This document shows, one piece after another, positions 1-7,624 of a stretch of 17,213 nt of DNA (its first letter is position 1; every line of letters starts with the position of its first letter). Both the position numbers and the translations under genes were made by a program. Where the stretch lies: positions 1 through 17,213 of the forward strand of contig CAZTCB010000026.1 of the NCBI GenBank assembly GCA_964612455.1, given 5' to 3'. This DNA is from SFEB01 sp964612455 (GTDB lineage Bacteria; Bacillota; Clostridia; Christensenellales; CAG-314). The notes beneath the pieces are model-generated. The model saw only the letters and a list, made by a program, of their open reading frames with translations, ran no database searches and was not told where the DNA came from.

Positions 1-170
1 CACATCATCCTCCCCTTGTCAACCGTTTTTTTGAAACTTTTTTAACTTTTTTTTATTTTTTTTATTGCATCGTTTAGCATGTTTTTTTCGCGTACTCGAG
101 CTTGACGCACCGCTCGTAAGTCGTAAATACGGCACGTTTCGTCGGCGTTTTTTCTTTTTTTTCGTTTCAA

Positions 171-199
171 TTGACAACAACGCGTGATTTTGATAAAAT
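171..199 (+). promoter_or_regulatory. Sigma-A-type promoter of the cyclodeaminase gene
   Basis: A perfect -35 box TTGACA (171-176), a 17-base spacer and a -10 box TAAAAT (194-199) are directly visible. The expected transcription start is about base 206, next to the GGAGG ribosome binding site at 207-211, so the mRNA leader would be only about 12 bases. The T-rich stretch at 1-170 upstream holds no gene I can support. Confidence 0.8.
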
Positions 200-217
200 C
201 ATACACGGAGGACAAAT

Positions 218-856
218 ATGTTCGGCGATATCTCTATAAACGAATTTTTACGTCTCTTAAACTCAACCGCACCTACCCCCGGCGGCGGCGCGGTAGTGGC
301 AATCGATGCGGCTCATGCGGCAGGTCTTATCTCTATGGTTTCAAATATAACCACCAAAAAAAACCTTTCGACGCAGTCGGACACGGTCAATCGCGACCTT
401 GTCAAATGCATGTTGGTAGCGGTAATGCATCAGGAAAAACTAATGAAAGCCGCCGACGCGGACGCCGCGGCGTTTAACTCGCTGATGGATTGCTACAAAT
501 TGCCAAAGAATACCGATGAAGAAAAAGCCGCGCGAACCGCCGCTTTAATCAACGGGCTGAAAAACGCTTGCGAACCGCCCAGACAAACCATTCTCTCTTG
601 CATGGCACTCGTGGACTTTGCAAAAATCAGCGTTGAGCAAGGCGACAAATCGGTTGTTTCCGACGCGTTTATCGCTTGTCGCTTGTTGGCAACGGCAATC
701 AGGTGCAGCGTTTACAACCTCGAAATAAACATGCGGTCGCTTTCGGGCAAAGACGACGCGTTTGTAGAAAAAACACACGCGTTTATAGAAAAAGCCCGTA
801 CCGTCGCAACCGACCTCGAGCGTTTTATAGACGAAAAATGTCGTTTCGACGATTGA
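218..856 (+). CDS. fchA: Cyclodeaminase/cyclohydrolase family protein (folate one-carbon metabolism)
   Basis: A 212-residue protein of the formiminotransferase-cyclodeaminase C-terminal family. Members such as clostridial FchA convert formimino- or methenyl-tetrahydrofolate in the cytosol. The glycine-rich family signature PTPGGGAVVA lies near residues 19-28, and the family's second region, an AF...LPK stretch followed by charged residues and an AR...EPP segment, lies at about residues 84-122. The length matches stand-alone members (about 200-210 residues), and the protein should be all-helical. The start is fixed by GGAGG at 207-211, six bases before ATG. It has its own promoter and is followed by a 227-base gap, so it is probably monocistronic. 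Whether it acts as methenyl-THF cyclohydrolase or formimino-THF cyclodeaminase cannot be told here; no hut genes are in view. The family call is firm, the exact substrate is not. Confidence 0.88.
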   Translation: MFGDISINEFLRLLNSTAPTPGGGAVVAIDAAHAAGLISMVSNITTKKNLSTQSDTVNRDLVKCMLVAVMHQEKLMKAADADAAAFNSLMDCYKLPKNTDEEKAARTAALINGLKNACEPPRQTILSCMALVDFAKISVEQGDKSVVSDAFIACRLLATAIRCSVYNLEINMRSLSGKDDAFVEKTHAFIEKARTVATDLERFIDEKCRFDD

Positions 857-863
857 CGCGACG

Positions 864-900
864 ACCGTTTGCTCCTCATTTCGTCACCCCGCCAAACGGT
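864..900. repeat. Inverted repeat after the cyclodeaminase gene
   Basis: ACCGTTTG (864-871) and CAAACGGT (893-900) form a perfect 8-base inverted repeat with a 21-base loop, starting a few bases after the stop codon. No T-tract follows, so it is not a standard intrinsic terminator. It could be an mRNA 3' stabilising stem or a protein site. A TATAAT hexamer lies just beyond at 924-929, but I see no matching -35 box. Confidence 0.45.
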
Positions 901-1028
901 AACGCCTATCAATATATATAGTATATAATGCGCAATACGTCAACCTCTCGCGACGGCATTGACTTTATTACGCCACCGCAAAGCAACCGCAAAAACGCCA
1001 AAAGAACGATTTCGATAAAAATCGACGG

Positions 1029-1056
1029 ATAACGCGACCGTTATTCAATCTTTTTT
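1029..1056 (+). terminator. Weak terminator-like hairpin before the acyltransferase gene
   Basis: ATAACG (1029-1034), loop CGAC and CGTTAT (1039-1044) form a 6-base-pair hairpin, and a run of six T begins seven bases later (1051-1056). A second small stem, CGATTT/AAATCG, lies at 1007-1024. The stem is short and A/T-rich and the T run is displaced, so efficiency is doubtful. It is the only candidate end for the cyclodeaminase transcript. The rest of 857-1083 holds no gene I can support. Confidence 0.3.
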
Positions 1057-1083
1057 CAAATAACTCGCCTTACCATATTAATC

Positions 1084-2286
1084 ATGAAAAATTGGGTAAA
1101 AAAGAGACATTCTCTGATATACGGCATTGCAAAAAAGCCCGTACGCGCCTATTTAAAAAAGCGTTGCGGCTTTACTTTTGCGCCCTTTGACACAGGCGAC
1201 AAGCCGTACTTGTTTTTGTCCAACCATCAGACCCCACTGGATCAGTTTTTTGTCGAAGTTCCGCTTAAAGAGTACGCTTACGTCGTGGCAAGCGAAGACA
1301 TCTTTTCGATACGACTCGGCAAACTACTCAGTTGGGCGCTTGCGCCCGTGCCGCTGGTAAAAGGACGAAAAAACGTCTCGACCATACTCACCTGCAAACG
1401 CATTGCCACACAAAACAAGTCAATCGTAATCTTTCCGGAAGGCAACCGCACCTACAGCGGAAAAACCGAGTACATCGCCCCCGCAATTGCAAAAATGGTA
1501 AAGGCGTTAAAACTGCCCGTTGCGTTTTTAATCATACGCGGCGGATACGGAGTCCGACCGAGATGGTCGGAGGAGTATCGGACGGGCAAGGTGCGAGCGT
1601 CGGTAGAAAGCGTCCTTACGCCCGAACAATACTCGTCGATGTCGGACGAACAACTCTACGACGAAATAAAAGACCGCCTTTTTGTCGACGAGAGCAATGA
1701 CGACGGCATTATTTACGACTGCGCTCACCGCGCGGAATACTTGGAAAGAGCCTTGTTTTATTGTCCGCACTGCGGCATGAGCCGTTTCGAGTCGCATGGG
1801 CACGAATTAACGTGCACGAAATGCGGCATGGCCGTTTTTTACGGGACGGACAAACAATTTAAAACAAAGGACGGCACTCCGCCGACCTTTAAAAACGTCA
1901 ACGAATGGTACGAGGCGCAGCGAAAATTCGTCGTCGATTACGTCGCCGACGACAACGACTCCGCATTGACCGACGACGACTGCACGATATACGACGTCTT
2001 GCTCATGAAAGGTAAAAAACCGCTGTATAAAAAATCGCATCTGACGTTGTACCCCGACAAAATCGTTATCGCAACAAAAAACGGCAAAATAAAAAAAGAG
2101 TTTTTAACCGAAATAACGTCTATGGCGGTGCTCGGCAAAAACAAGCTGGAGTTATTTGTAGACGACAAAGTTTTTCAAGTCGTCGGCAACGAGCGTTTCA
2201 ACGCCGTCAAATACGTCAATTTCTTTTTTAAATATAAAAATCAAAAGGAGGGCATACATGACTACGGGCAATTTTTGGGACTCTGA
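1084..2286 (+). CDS. PlsC-type 1-acyl-glycerol-3-phosphate acyltransferase with zinc ribbon and C-terminal extension
   Basis: A 400-residue protein in three parts. Residues about 1-200 are a PlsC/LPLAT acyltransferase: the catalytic HX4D motif is NHQTPLD (His48, Asp53), the acceptor motif is FPEGNR (117-122), and VPLVKGRK lies between them at 89-96. This family transfers an acyl chain to lysophosphatidic acid at the membrane. Residues 227-247 hold two CxxC pairs (227/230 and 244/247), a probable zinc ribbon. Residues about 290-390 form a beta-rich domain resembling a small PH/GRAM-like module (inference). Typical PlsC proteins have about 200-250 residues, so the second half is an addition. 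No convincing ribosome binding site precedes ATG 1084; this is the only Met near the conserved N-terminus, so the start is likely but unusual. Its 3' end overlaps the symporter gene by 29 bases, including that gene's ribosome binding site, so the two are coupled. Confidence 0.85.
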   Translation: MKNWVKKRHSLIYGIAKKPVRAYLKKRCGFTFAPFDTGDKPYLFLSNHQTPLDQFFVEVPLKEYAYVVASEDIFSIRLGKLLSWALAPVPLVKGRKNVSTILTCKRIATQNKSIVIFPEGNRTYSGKTEYIAPAIAKMVKALKLPVAFLIIRGGYGVRPRWSEEYRTGKVRASVESVLTPEQYSSMSDEQLYDEIKDRLFVDESNDDGIIYDCAHRAEYLERALFYCPHCGMSRFESHGHELTCTKCGMAVFYGTDKQFKTKDGTPPTFKNVNEWYEAQRKFVVDYVADDNDSALTDDDCTIYDVLLMKGKKPLYKKSHLTLYPDKIVIATKNGKIKKEFLTEITSMAVLGKNKLELFVDDKVFQVVGNERFNAVKYVNFFFKYKNQKEGIHDYGQFLGL

Positions 2287-3763
2287 AGTCTGGAGTTTCG
2301 TGCTCATTCTCGGCACCGTCGGTCTTACCGTGTTGTTAGCCGAAGTATTGCGCAATAAGATAAAATGGCTCAAACGCTCGCTCATTCCGTCGTCGGTACT
2401 CGGCGGATTGATTCTGCTCGTCGTGTCCACCGTCGTTTTTTACGCGACGGGCGGCAAAGACGGAGGAAAATATTTGTTTGAACTGTCCTGTTTCAACAGC
2501 GGCAACCTGTCGGGTATGACCGTACTCGAAATTCTCGCTTATCACTGTCTCGGACTCGGTTTTATCGCCACTGCATTGCGTCCCGGCAGTAAAAAACTCA
2601 CGAAACAACGCGCGGGAGAAGTTTTTGACAGCGGCGTAACTACGGTGAGCACGTATTTGCTGCAAGGCATCGTCGGCATCGTCATTACCGTCGTCGCGGT
2701 TTTAATCGGCACGGACATCTGGGAAGGCGCAGGCGTGATATTGCCTTTCGGCTACGGTCAAGGCACCGGACAAGCCATGAACTACGGCAGTCTGTACGGA
2801 AACCCCGAAATGCCGTGGGGCTTTGACAGCATAGAAAGCGGCAGAAGTTTCGGACTTGCAGTAGCGGCAATGGGATTTTTGTCGGCATGCATAGGCGGCG
2901 TCATTTATATGAACGTAATGCGCCGAAAAGGGAAAATCACCGTCAGAAACGACGAAAAAGAACATCTCTCCCTCGACGAAATAGTTGCCCCCGACGAAAC
3001 ACCCATGAGCGGTTCGGTAGATAAACTCACCATCCTCATCGGTATCGTTGTGGCGATATACGCCGCCGGTTATTTTTTAATGGAGGGCATCTGTTCTCTC
3101 CTCAACCTCGGCGAAAGCATGCGTGCGACGATTTTCGGTTTCAACTTTTTAATCGGCACTTTTCTCGCCATAGCCGTCAAAAGCGTCGTCATGTCTTTGC
3201 GCCGTAAAGGACGTATAAAGCGCAGTTTTTTAAACGGGTTTATGTTAAACCGCATCAGCGGTTTCGTATTTGACTTTATGGTCGTCGCAGGTATCGCCGC
3301 AATAAGAATAGACGCTATCGGAGAGTACCTCGGTACCCTGCTCGTAATGGGCGTCGTCGGCGCGGTAATCACTTATTTTTACATCAAATTTATTTGCGAA
3401 AAACTCTTTAAAAACTATGCGCCGCAACAGTTTTTGGCGTTTTACGGAATGTTGACAGGTACGGCAAGCACGGGTATAATACTGCTCCGCGAAATCGACG
3501 AACGGTTTGAAACGCCTGCCGCGGACAACCTCGTTTATCAAAATCTCCCGGCAATAATATTCGGCTTTCCAATCATGATACTCGCGACGTTTATCTATAC
3601 CGGCAGCGAAAAAATCACTTCGCCCGCGTCGGTGTACATCACCTTCGGGCTGCTCGTCGTATTTTTCGTCGTAATGCAACTCATCCTTTTCAGACGAAAA
3701 ATATTCGGGAAAAAAGCCTCGCCCGACGGCGGCGAAACGGCAACTCGGACGCCGACTCGATAA
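2258..3763 (+). CDS. gltS: Sodium/glutamate symporter family protein (GltS/ESS)
   Basis: A 501-residue polytopic membrane protein of the ESS family, which imports glutamate with sodium in characterised members. Family hallmarks are GYGQGTGQA (165-173), followed by a glycine-rich helix at 195-215, and the mirrored GTASTG motif (401-406) in the second half. These are the pore-loop regions of the two inverted repeats. A hydrophilic loop at about 220-255 separates the halves. At 501 residues it is longer than E. coli GltS (about 400), because of that loop and extra N-terminal sequence. AAGGAGGG sits just before ATG 2258, inside the 3' end of the acyltransferase gene, so translation is probably coupled. 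A strong terminator follows at 3786-3828. Substrate specificity is by family only; related proteins may carry other dicarboxylates or amino acids. Confidence 0.87.
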   Translation: MTTGNFWDSEVWSFVLILGTVGLTVLLAEVLRNKIKWLKRSLIPSSVLGGLILLVVSTVVFYATGGKDGGKYLFELSCFNSGNLSGMTVLEILAYHCLGLGFIATALRPGSKKLTKQRAGEVFDSGVTTVSTYLLQGIVGIVITVVAVLIGTDIWEGAGVILPFGYGQGTGQAMNYGSLYGNPEMPWGFDSIESGRSFGLAVAAMGFLSACIGGVIYMNVMRRKGKITVRNDEKEHLSLDEIVAPDETPMSGSVDKLTILIGIVVAIYAAGYFLMEGICSLLNLGESMRATIFGFNFLIGTFLAIAVKSVVMSLRRKGRIKRSFLNGFMLNRISGFVFDFMVVAGIAAIRIDAIGEYLGTLLVMGVVGAVITYFYIKFICEKLFKNYAPQQFLAFYGMLTGTASTGIILLREIDERFETPAADNLVYQNLPAIIFGFPIMILATFIYTGSEKITSPASVYITFGLLVVFFVVMQLILFRRKIFGKKASPDGGETATRTPTR

Positions 3764-3785
3764 AAACCAATACGGATAAAAAAGC

Positions 3786-3828
3786 AAACCGACCGCGACT
3801 GCAATCGTTAGTTTTCGGTCGGTTTTTT
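3786..3828 (+). terminator. Intrinsic terminator of the acyltransferase-symporter operon
   Basis: AAACCGACCG (3786-3795) pairs perfectly with CGGTCGGTTT (3816-3825). The stem is 10 base pairs with a 20-base loop, and the stem's last three T run on to base 3828. It lies 23 bases after the symporter stop. The reverse strand also has a T-rich tail, but no gene faces it. Confidence 0.88.
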
Positions 3829-3876
3829 GTTACCCGTTTTTTCCTTTTCGCTCACACAAGCAAAACATGCTTTTGC

Positions 3877-3905
3877 TTGACTTTTGCCGTCGAACGCTAT
3901 ACAAT
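3877..3905 (+). promoter_or_regulatory. Promoter of the MATE exporter gene
   Basis: TTGACT (3877-3882), a 17-base spacer and TACAAT (3900-3905) make a near-consensus promoter. The predicted transcription start (about 3911-3913) falls on the ATG at 3912, implying a leaderless mRNA. The good box match argues against the in-frame upstream ATG at 3867, which would place the promoter inside the coding region. Confidence 0.72.
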
Positions 3906-3911
3906 TGGGGT

Positions 3912-5354
3912 ATGAAAGACACTGACGAAGAAATACTCGGAGGGACTGCGAAACAAGAAAAAACCACCGCAGATCTCACTACCGGAAACCTTTTAACCAA
4001 CATTATAAAATTTACGATACCCATCATTCTTACGGGCATACTCCAGTTGCTGTTTAACGCCGCAGACATTGCCGTGGTCGGCAATTTTGCAAACAACACC
4101 GCCCTCGCCGCCGTAGGAGCCACGAGCGCGTTAAACAACCTCGTCGTCAACCTCATACTCGGGCTATCGGTAGGTGCGGGCGTGTGCGTTGCCAGATGTT
4201 TCGGCGCGAAAGACGACAAAGGAGTATTCGAGGTCGTACACACCGCGATGCTGACGGCAGTAATAGGAGGTATCGTGTTTGGCGCAATCGGCGTTTGCTG
4301 TTGCAAAACGTTTTTGCAATGGATGAGCACTCCCGACAACGTAATCGATCAGTCGACCACTTATATACGCATCATATTTTGCGGAGTGCCCTTTATGGTG
4401 GTATACAACTTCGGCGCATCTATACTCAGATCGGTGGGCAATACGAAACAACCCCTCTACTACCTCGTGACGGCAGGCGTCATCAACGTGTTCCTCAATC
4501 TGTTTTTCGTACTTGTTTTAAAAAGGGACGTCGACGGCGTCGCTTACGCAACCATTATCTCGCAGTTTGTCTCATGCGTCTTGGTCGTGAGATACTTAAT
4601 CAAGGTAAACGGTCCTCACAAACTCTACGTCAAAAAACTAAAAATCTACGGCAGACGGTTGCGCGATATCGCGGTAATAGGTCTGCCCGCAGGATTGCAA
4701 GGCTCTATTTTTTCGATATCCAACGTGCTCATTCAGTCGAGCATCAACGGTTTCGGCGACGTAGTCATGTCGGCAAACACGGCGGCGGGCAACATCGAAG
4801 GATTTGTCTACACGTCGATGAACGCCTTTCACCAGACCGCGCTTACCTTTGTCGGGCAACACATCGGCGCGAAAAAAGAACGTCGGATTAAAAATATTTT
4901 CTGGATTTGTATCGCGTGCGTCTCGGTCGTAGGACTTACTCTCGGTCTCGGCGCGTATTTGCTGGGTTCGCCTTTATTGTCGCTTTACGCGAAAGAGGAG
5001 ATACGAAACGACGTCATCAAATACGGACTCATACGTCTGTCATGGGTATCCGCGCCGTACTTGCTTTGCGGAGTAATGGATACGCTGAGCGGCTTACTGA
5101 GAGGTATAGGCAAGTCCGTAGAAGCAATGGTACTCACCTTGTTTTTTGCATGCGGATTCAGAATATTCTGGATATACACGGTATTCGCAAAGTACCACAC
5201 GCTGTCCGTCCTATATGCGTCCTACCCGATTTCGTGGGCGTTGTGTATAGTTTTTGAGGCACTGCTGTTTTGGGTTTCATACAAAAAAATGCTGAAAAAA
5301 GCCGATTTAAACCGACCGACGGAGATACTTCAACCCGCACCCGACCAAACCTGA
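3912..5354 (+). CDS. MATE-family multidrug/metabolite exporter
   Basis: A 480-residue membrane protein of the MATE family, which exports drugs or metabolites using a sodium or proton gradient. A hydrophilic head of about 25 residues ends in LTTGNLL, the usual entry to helix 1. Helix 1 runs to about residue 50 and is followed by the typical D-x-x-VVG-x-F segment (52-59) and AAVGA (66-70). The length and hydrophobic pattern fit 12 helices in two six-helix halves; the second half begins near residue 255 with the repeat-type motif GLPAGLQGS. I chose ATG 3912 because the promoter sits immediately upstream. An alternative ATG at 3867 would add 15 residues but overlaps the -35/-10 region. No ribosome binding site precedes 3912. 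It is transcribed alone between two terminators and converges on the phage operon. Substrate unknown. Confidence 0.88.
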   Translation: MKDTDEEILGGTAKQEKTTADLTTGNLLTNIIKFTIPIILTGILQLLFNAADIAVVGNFANNTALAAVGATSALNNLVVNLILGLSVGAGVCVARCFGAKDDKGVFEVVHTAMLTAVIGGIVFGAIGVCCCKTFLQWMSTPDNVIDQSTTYIRIIFCGVPFMVVYNFGASILRSVGNTKQPLYYLVTAGVINVFLNLFFVLVLKRDVDGVAYATIISQFVSCVLVVRYLIKVNGPHKLYVKKLKIYGRRLRDIAVIGLPAGLQGSIFSISNVLIQSSINGFGDVVMSANTAAGNIEGFVYTSMNAFHQTALTFVGQHIGAKKERRIKNIFWICIACVSVVGLTLGLGAYLLGSPLLSLYAKEEIRNDVIKYGLIRLSWVSAPYLLCGVMDTLSGLLRGIGKSVEAMVLTLFFACGFRIFWIYTVFAKYHTLSVLYASYPISWALCIVFEALLFWVSYKKMLKKADLNRPTEILQPAPDQT

Positions 5355-5405
5355 CAAAGCAAAAAACGATTTTTTGTCTTTGGCTTAAACAAAAAAACAA
5401 TCAAA

Positions 5406-5446
5406 AAAAAACGCCGCGCGCTTTTTACGTCGACACGGCGTTTTTA
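5406..5446. terminator. Bidirectional terminator between the MATE gene and the phage operon
   Basis: AAAAACGCCG (5407-5416) pairs perfectly with CGGCGTTTTT (5436-5445) around a 19-base loop. On the plus strand the stem ends in a T run after the MATE gene. On the minus strand it ends in nine T after the last phage gene (stop at 5499). One hairpin therefore serves both convergent units and marks the left edge of the phage block. Confidence 0.88.
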
Positions 5447-5498
5447 TTTGTTTCTTTATCTCAACCGATAGTAGGCAAAAGCTCGATGTCCGACGGCG

Positions 5499-6422
5499 CT
5501 AACCGTTTTTTAACCCGGCGTAATACGCTTTCAATTGCTCGTAAGACGAACCGAGATTATTGCGAAATGCCGCGGTACTCGTCAACAACTCGTAAGCGAC
5601 GTCGGGCGAGTACTCGTCGAGCACCTTCTTTACCGCTTCGTACTTTTCTTTTTCTTTTTGCCTCTCCACTCCGGTAGCACCGATTTTTTCGGTCAACTCG
5701 AGTATTTTCGTTACGCGCTCCCACTCTTTTTCCTTCAACTCCTCGAGTTGTCTGGCTAAACTTTTTTTATAATTTGCCTCTTTTTCGTCAACCGAATTGT
5801 TGTACTTCGTGACGTTATCCGCCTGTTTGGCGGCGTCTTGTTTTAACTCTCCTATTTTTGAAAGGATTTTTTCATCGTATATTTTTTCCAACGCCTCCAA
5901 CTGTTCCTTGGTGAGATCGGCAAGCGCCGTTTTTTCGTTATCCAGCGCGGCTAAAGAACTCTCTTTGTTTCGCTCGATAGTCGCCGCGGCGGAATCGGCA
6001 AGGTCGTTTACCTTTTGCAACGCCCCCGTTCGGACACTGCTGTCGGTGAGGTTTCTTTTTTGCGCGGAATAATCGGTTTTTTTCAGTTTTTCACGTCGCT
6101 CCGACTCAACCTCGGTTTGTCCCTCGAGTGCTTTTTCGAGAATACTCTTTGCCCTTTGCTCTATGGATTGTAATTGTTTTGCGGCAGAAGTATCTATGCT
6201 TTGCGCGTCCTTTGACTTGCTCGCGGCGTAATACTGACGCGCTATCTCTGCGATTTCGTCATCGTCGGGCATCGTATACGTCAGTTTTTCGAGCCCGAGA
6301 GTTTCCGGCGCGTCAATCGTCTGCTCCTCATAGGTAGAACTGTATTTTTTATCTATCGACGCCATCTTTTCCAGCAACTTTCTGTACGTTTCGGACGCGT
6401 CGTCCAATTGTTTTATACTCAT
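5499..6422 (-). CDS. Coiled-coil protein at the end of the virion operon (tail needle, ejection or tail-tip candidate)
   Basis: A 307-residue, highly charged protein rich in Lys, Glu, Ala and Leu. I recognise no domain. Long heptad-like helices cover about residues 80-290, including segments such as LEALEKIYDEK and LARQLEELKEKEWERV. There are no cysteines, signal peptide or membrane segment, so it is soluble. The start is well set: AAGGAG lies six bases before the ATG, and the gene starts 17 bases after its upstream neighbour ends. It is the last gene before the terminator. In P22-like phages this position, after the gp10 hub, is taken by the trimeric coiled-coil tail needle gp26 and then by the ejection proteins. 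That makes a needle or ejection role plausible by position and fold only. Confidence 0.75.
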   Translation of the reverse strand: MSIKQLDDASETYRKLLEKMASIDKKYSSTYEEQTIDAPETLGLEKLTYTMPDDDEIAEIARQYYAASKSKDAQSIDTSAAKQLQSIEQRAKSILEKALEGQTEVESERREKLKKTDYSAQKRNLTDSSVRTGALQKVNDLADSAAATIERNKESSLAALDNEKTALADLTKEQLEALEKIYDEKILSKIGELKQDAAKQADNVTKYNNSVDEKEANYKKSLARQLEELKEKEWERVTKILELTEKIGATGVERQKEKEKYEAVKKVLDEYSPDVAYELLTSTAAFRNNLGSSYEQLKAYYAGLKNG

Positions 6423-6439
6423 TATTTCTCCTTATATTA

Positions 6440-7624
6440 TCATATCAAAATGTATTTTCCGTCGTCGTAGACGACAAATTTATCGACGCCGTACGACGCC
6501 GCCACGTTTCCGCAACAATATCGTTTTTTAGTAACGGTTACGTCGACGCCGCCGTCGACAAGTCTGACCTCCCGCCCCGAAAACAATCCGTTTTTTATCG
6601 TGCCGAGAGAAAAAACGCCGTCGACCGCAAAAGCACAAACGCAATTCGGCTCGTTGACAGTCGCCACGATTTCGTAAACGTATCCGTTTAAAGTGCGCGT
6701 CGTTATCGCGGTTATCGCTTCGCTCGCGCCCCATACGACGAGATAGTTTTTGTTTTGATCCGTCTCGTGCGGACACACGTACACTCCCTGTGTTCTTTGC
6801 CTGTTTTCGCCCAAAACCACCCTCGTCGGCATGCTTTGCCTTTTGAAAGTAAAAATATCGTCTATTACCGCCCGATACAACTCGCCGACAACCACAAAAT
6901 ATACCTCGCCGCTATCCTCTCCGCTAAAACTCACGTCGCAATCCCACGCTTTTACCAACTCGACGCCGATACCGACGACGGCAATATCGATATCAAACGG
7001 CGCGACCTTCCAGATGCCGTCTTCCGTTTTAAATAAAACGTATCGGTTTTCGCCAAAGTACTTCAACTTTATTTTTTGCGGATTTTCGCCGTCGGCAAAG
7101 GTTATTTTTACCCCGTCCGAGTCATCGACCGTGTTTTTAAAAAAGTAAAACCCGTCCGCTTTCTTTTCCGTCAGGTAATAATTTTCCCCGTCGCACTCGT
7201 AGTAGACCTGCGGACGAAAAACGTCAATCAATCCGCCGCCCGTCAAAACAAACGAAGCGTCGCTCACCTCCGCCATGCCGCTCACGCTTTCGACGCGATA
7301 ACTCAACGTATGCCTGCCCGCATTGACAAACAGACTTCCGTCGGTCGTCAGCGTTTTAAACCCGTCAAACGCAACGTATCTCTCCCAAAAAACGACTTCG
7401 TCCATCGAAAGTTTTATTTTCACTTTCCCTACGAGATTGCAAAAAAACTTAATTTGCACCCGTCCTCGTTTGTTTTTTTCAAAACAAACGGTCTTAAACG
7501 CGTTCTCGCCCCCGTTAACCGAAACGCTTTCAACAAACAACTGCACCCGTCCGCGCTCTTCTTCCGCCAAAGCAACGATACCGCGTTTAAAGTCGTCGTT
7601 AAATACCGATTTACTTGCGCTCAT
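6440..7624 (-). CDS. Beta-rich phage tail protein, function unknown
   Basis: A 394-residue protein of almost entirely beta character: short alternating hydrophobic strands joined by Asp/Gly turns throughout. It has no signal peptide, membrane segment or recognised catalytic motif. Short repeated strand pairs (for example VYFVVVGELYRA near residue 240 and LVVWGASEAI near 295) resemble propeller or beta-sandwich blades, but I cannot assign a fold. The ATG overlaps the stop of the propeller gene by four bases (ATGA, 7621-7624) and is preceded by AAGGAG and a second GGAG, so the two are coupled. Next to a gp10-like hub it is most likely a structural part of the tail tip or a host-contact protein (inference). 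It is not a recognisable tailspike: no parallel beta-helix repeats or enzymatic motif is apparent. Confidence 0.75.
   Translation of the reverse strand: MSASKSVFNDDFKRGIVALAEEERGRVQLFVESVSVNGGENAFKTVCFEKNKRGRVQIKFFCNLVGKVKIKLSMDEVVFWERYVAFDGFKTLTTDGSLFVNAGRHTLSYRVESVSGMAEVSDASFVLTGGGLIDVFRPQVYYECDGENYYLTEKKADGFYFFKNTVDDSDGVKITFADGENPQKIKLKYFGENRYVLFKTEDGIWKVAPFDIDIAVVGIGVELVKAWDCDVSFSGEDSGEVYFVVVGELYRAVIDDIFTFKRQSMPTRVVLGENRQRTQGVYVCPHETDQNKNYLVVWGASEAITAITTRTLNGYVYEIVATVNEPNCVCAFAVDGVFSLGTIKNGLFSGREVRLVDGGVDVTVTKKRYCCGNVAASYGVDKFVVYDDGKYILI

Noticed and set aside
1..16. Possible start of a divergent minus-strand gene at the left edge (GGGGAGG followed by ATG/ATG/GTG)
   Set aside because: A good Shine-Dalgarno-like string is present with a GTG five bases away at the very edge, but no coding sequence is visible to confirm it.
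864..900. Inverted repeat after the cyclodeaminase gene as an intrinsic terminator
   Set aside because: The stem is perfect but the loop is 21 bases and no T-tract follows; it is kept only as a repeat.
4184..4891. 235-residue plus-strand open frame inside the MATE gene
   Set aside because: It is Arg/His-rich shadow sequence in another frame of a clearly recognisable MATE protein.
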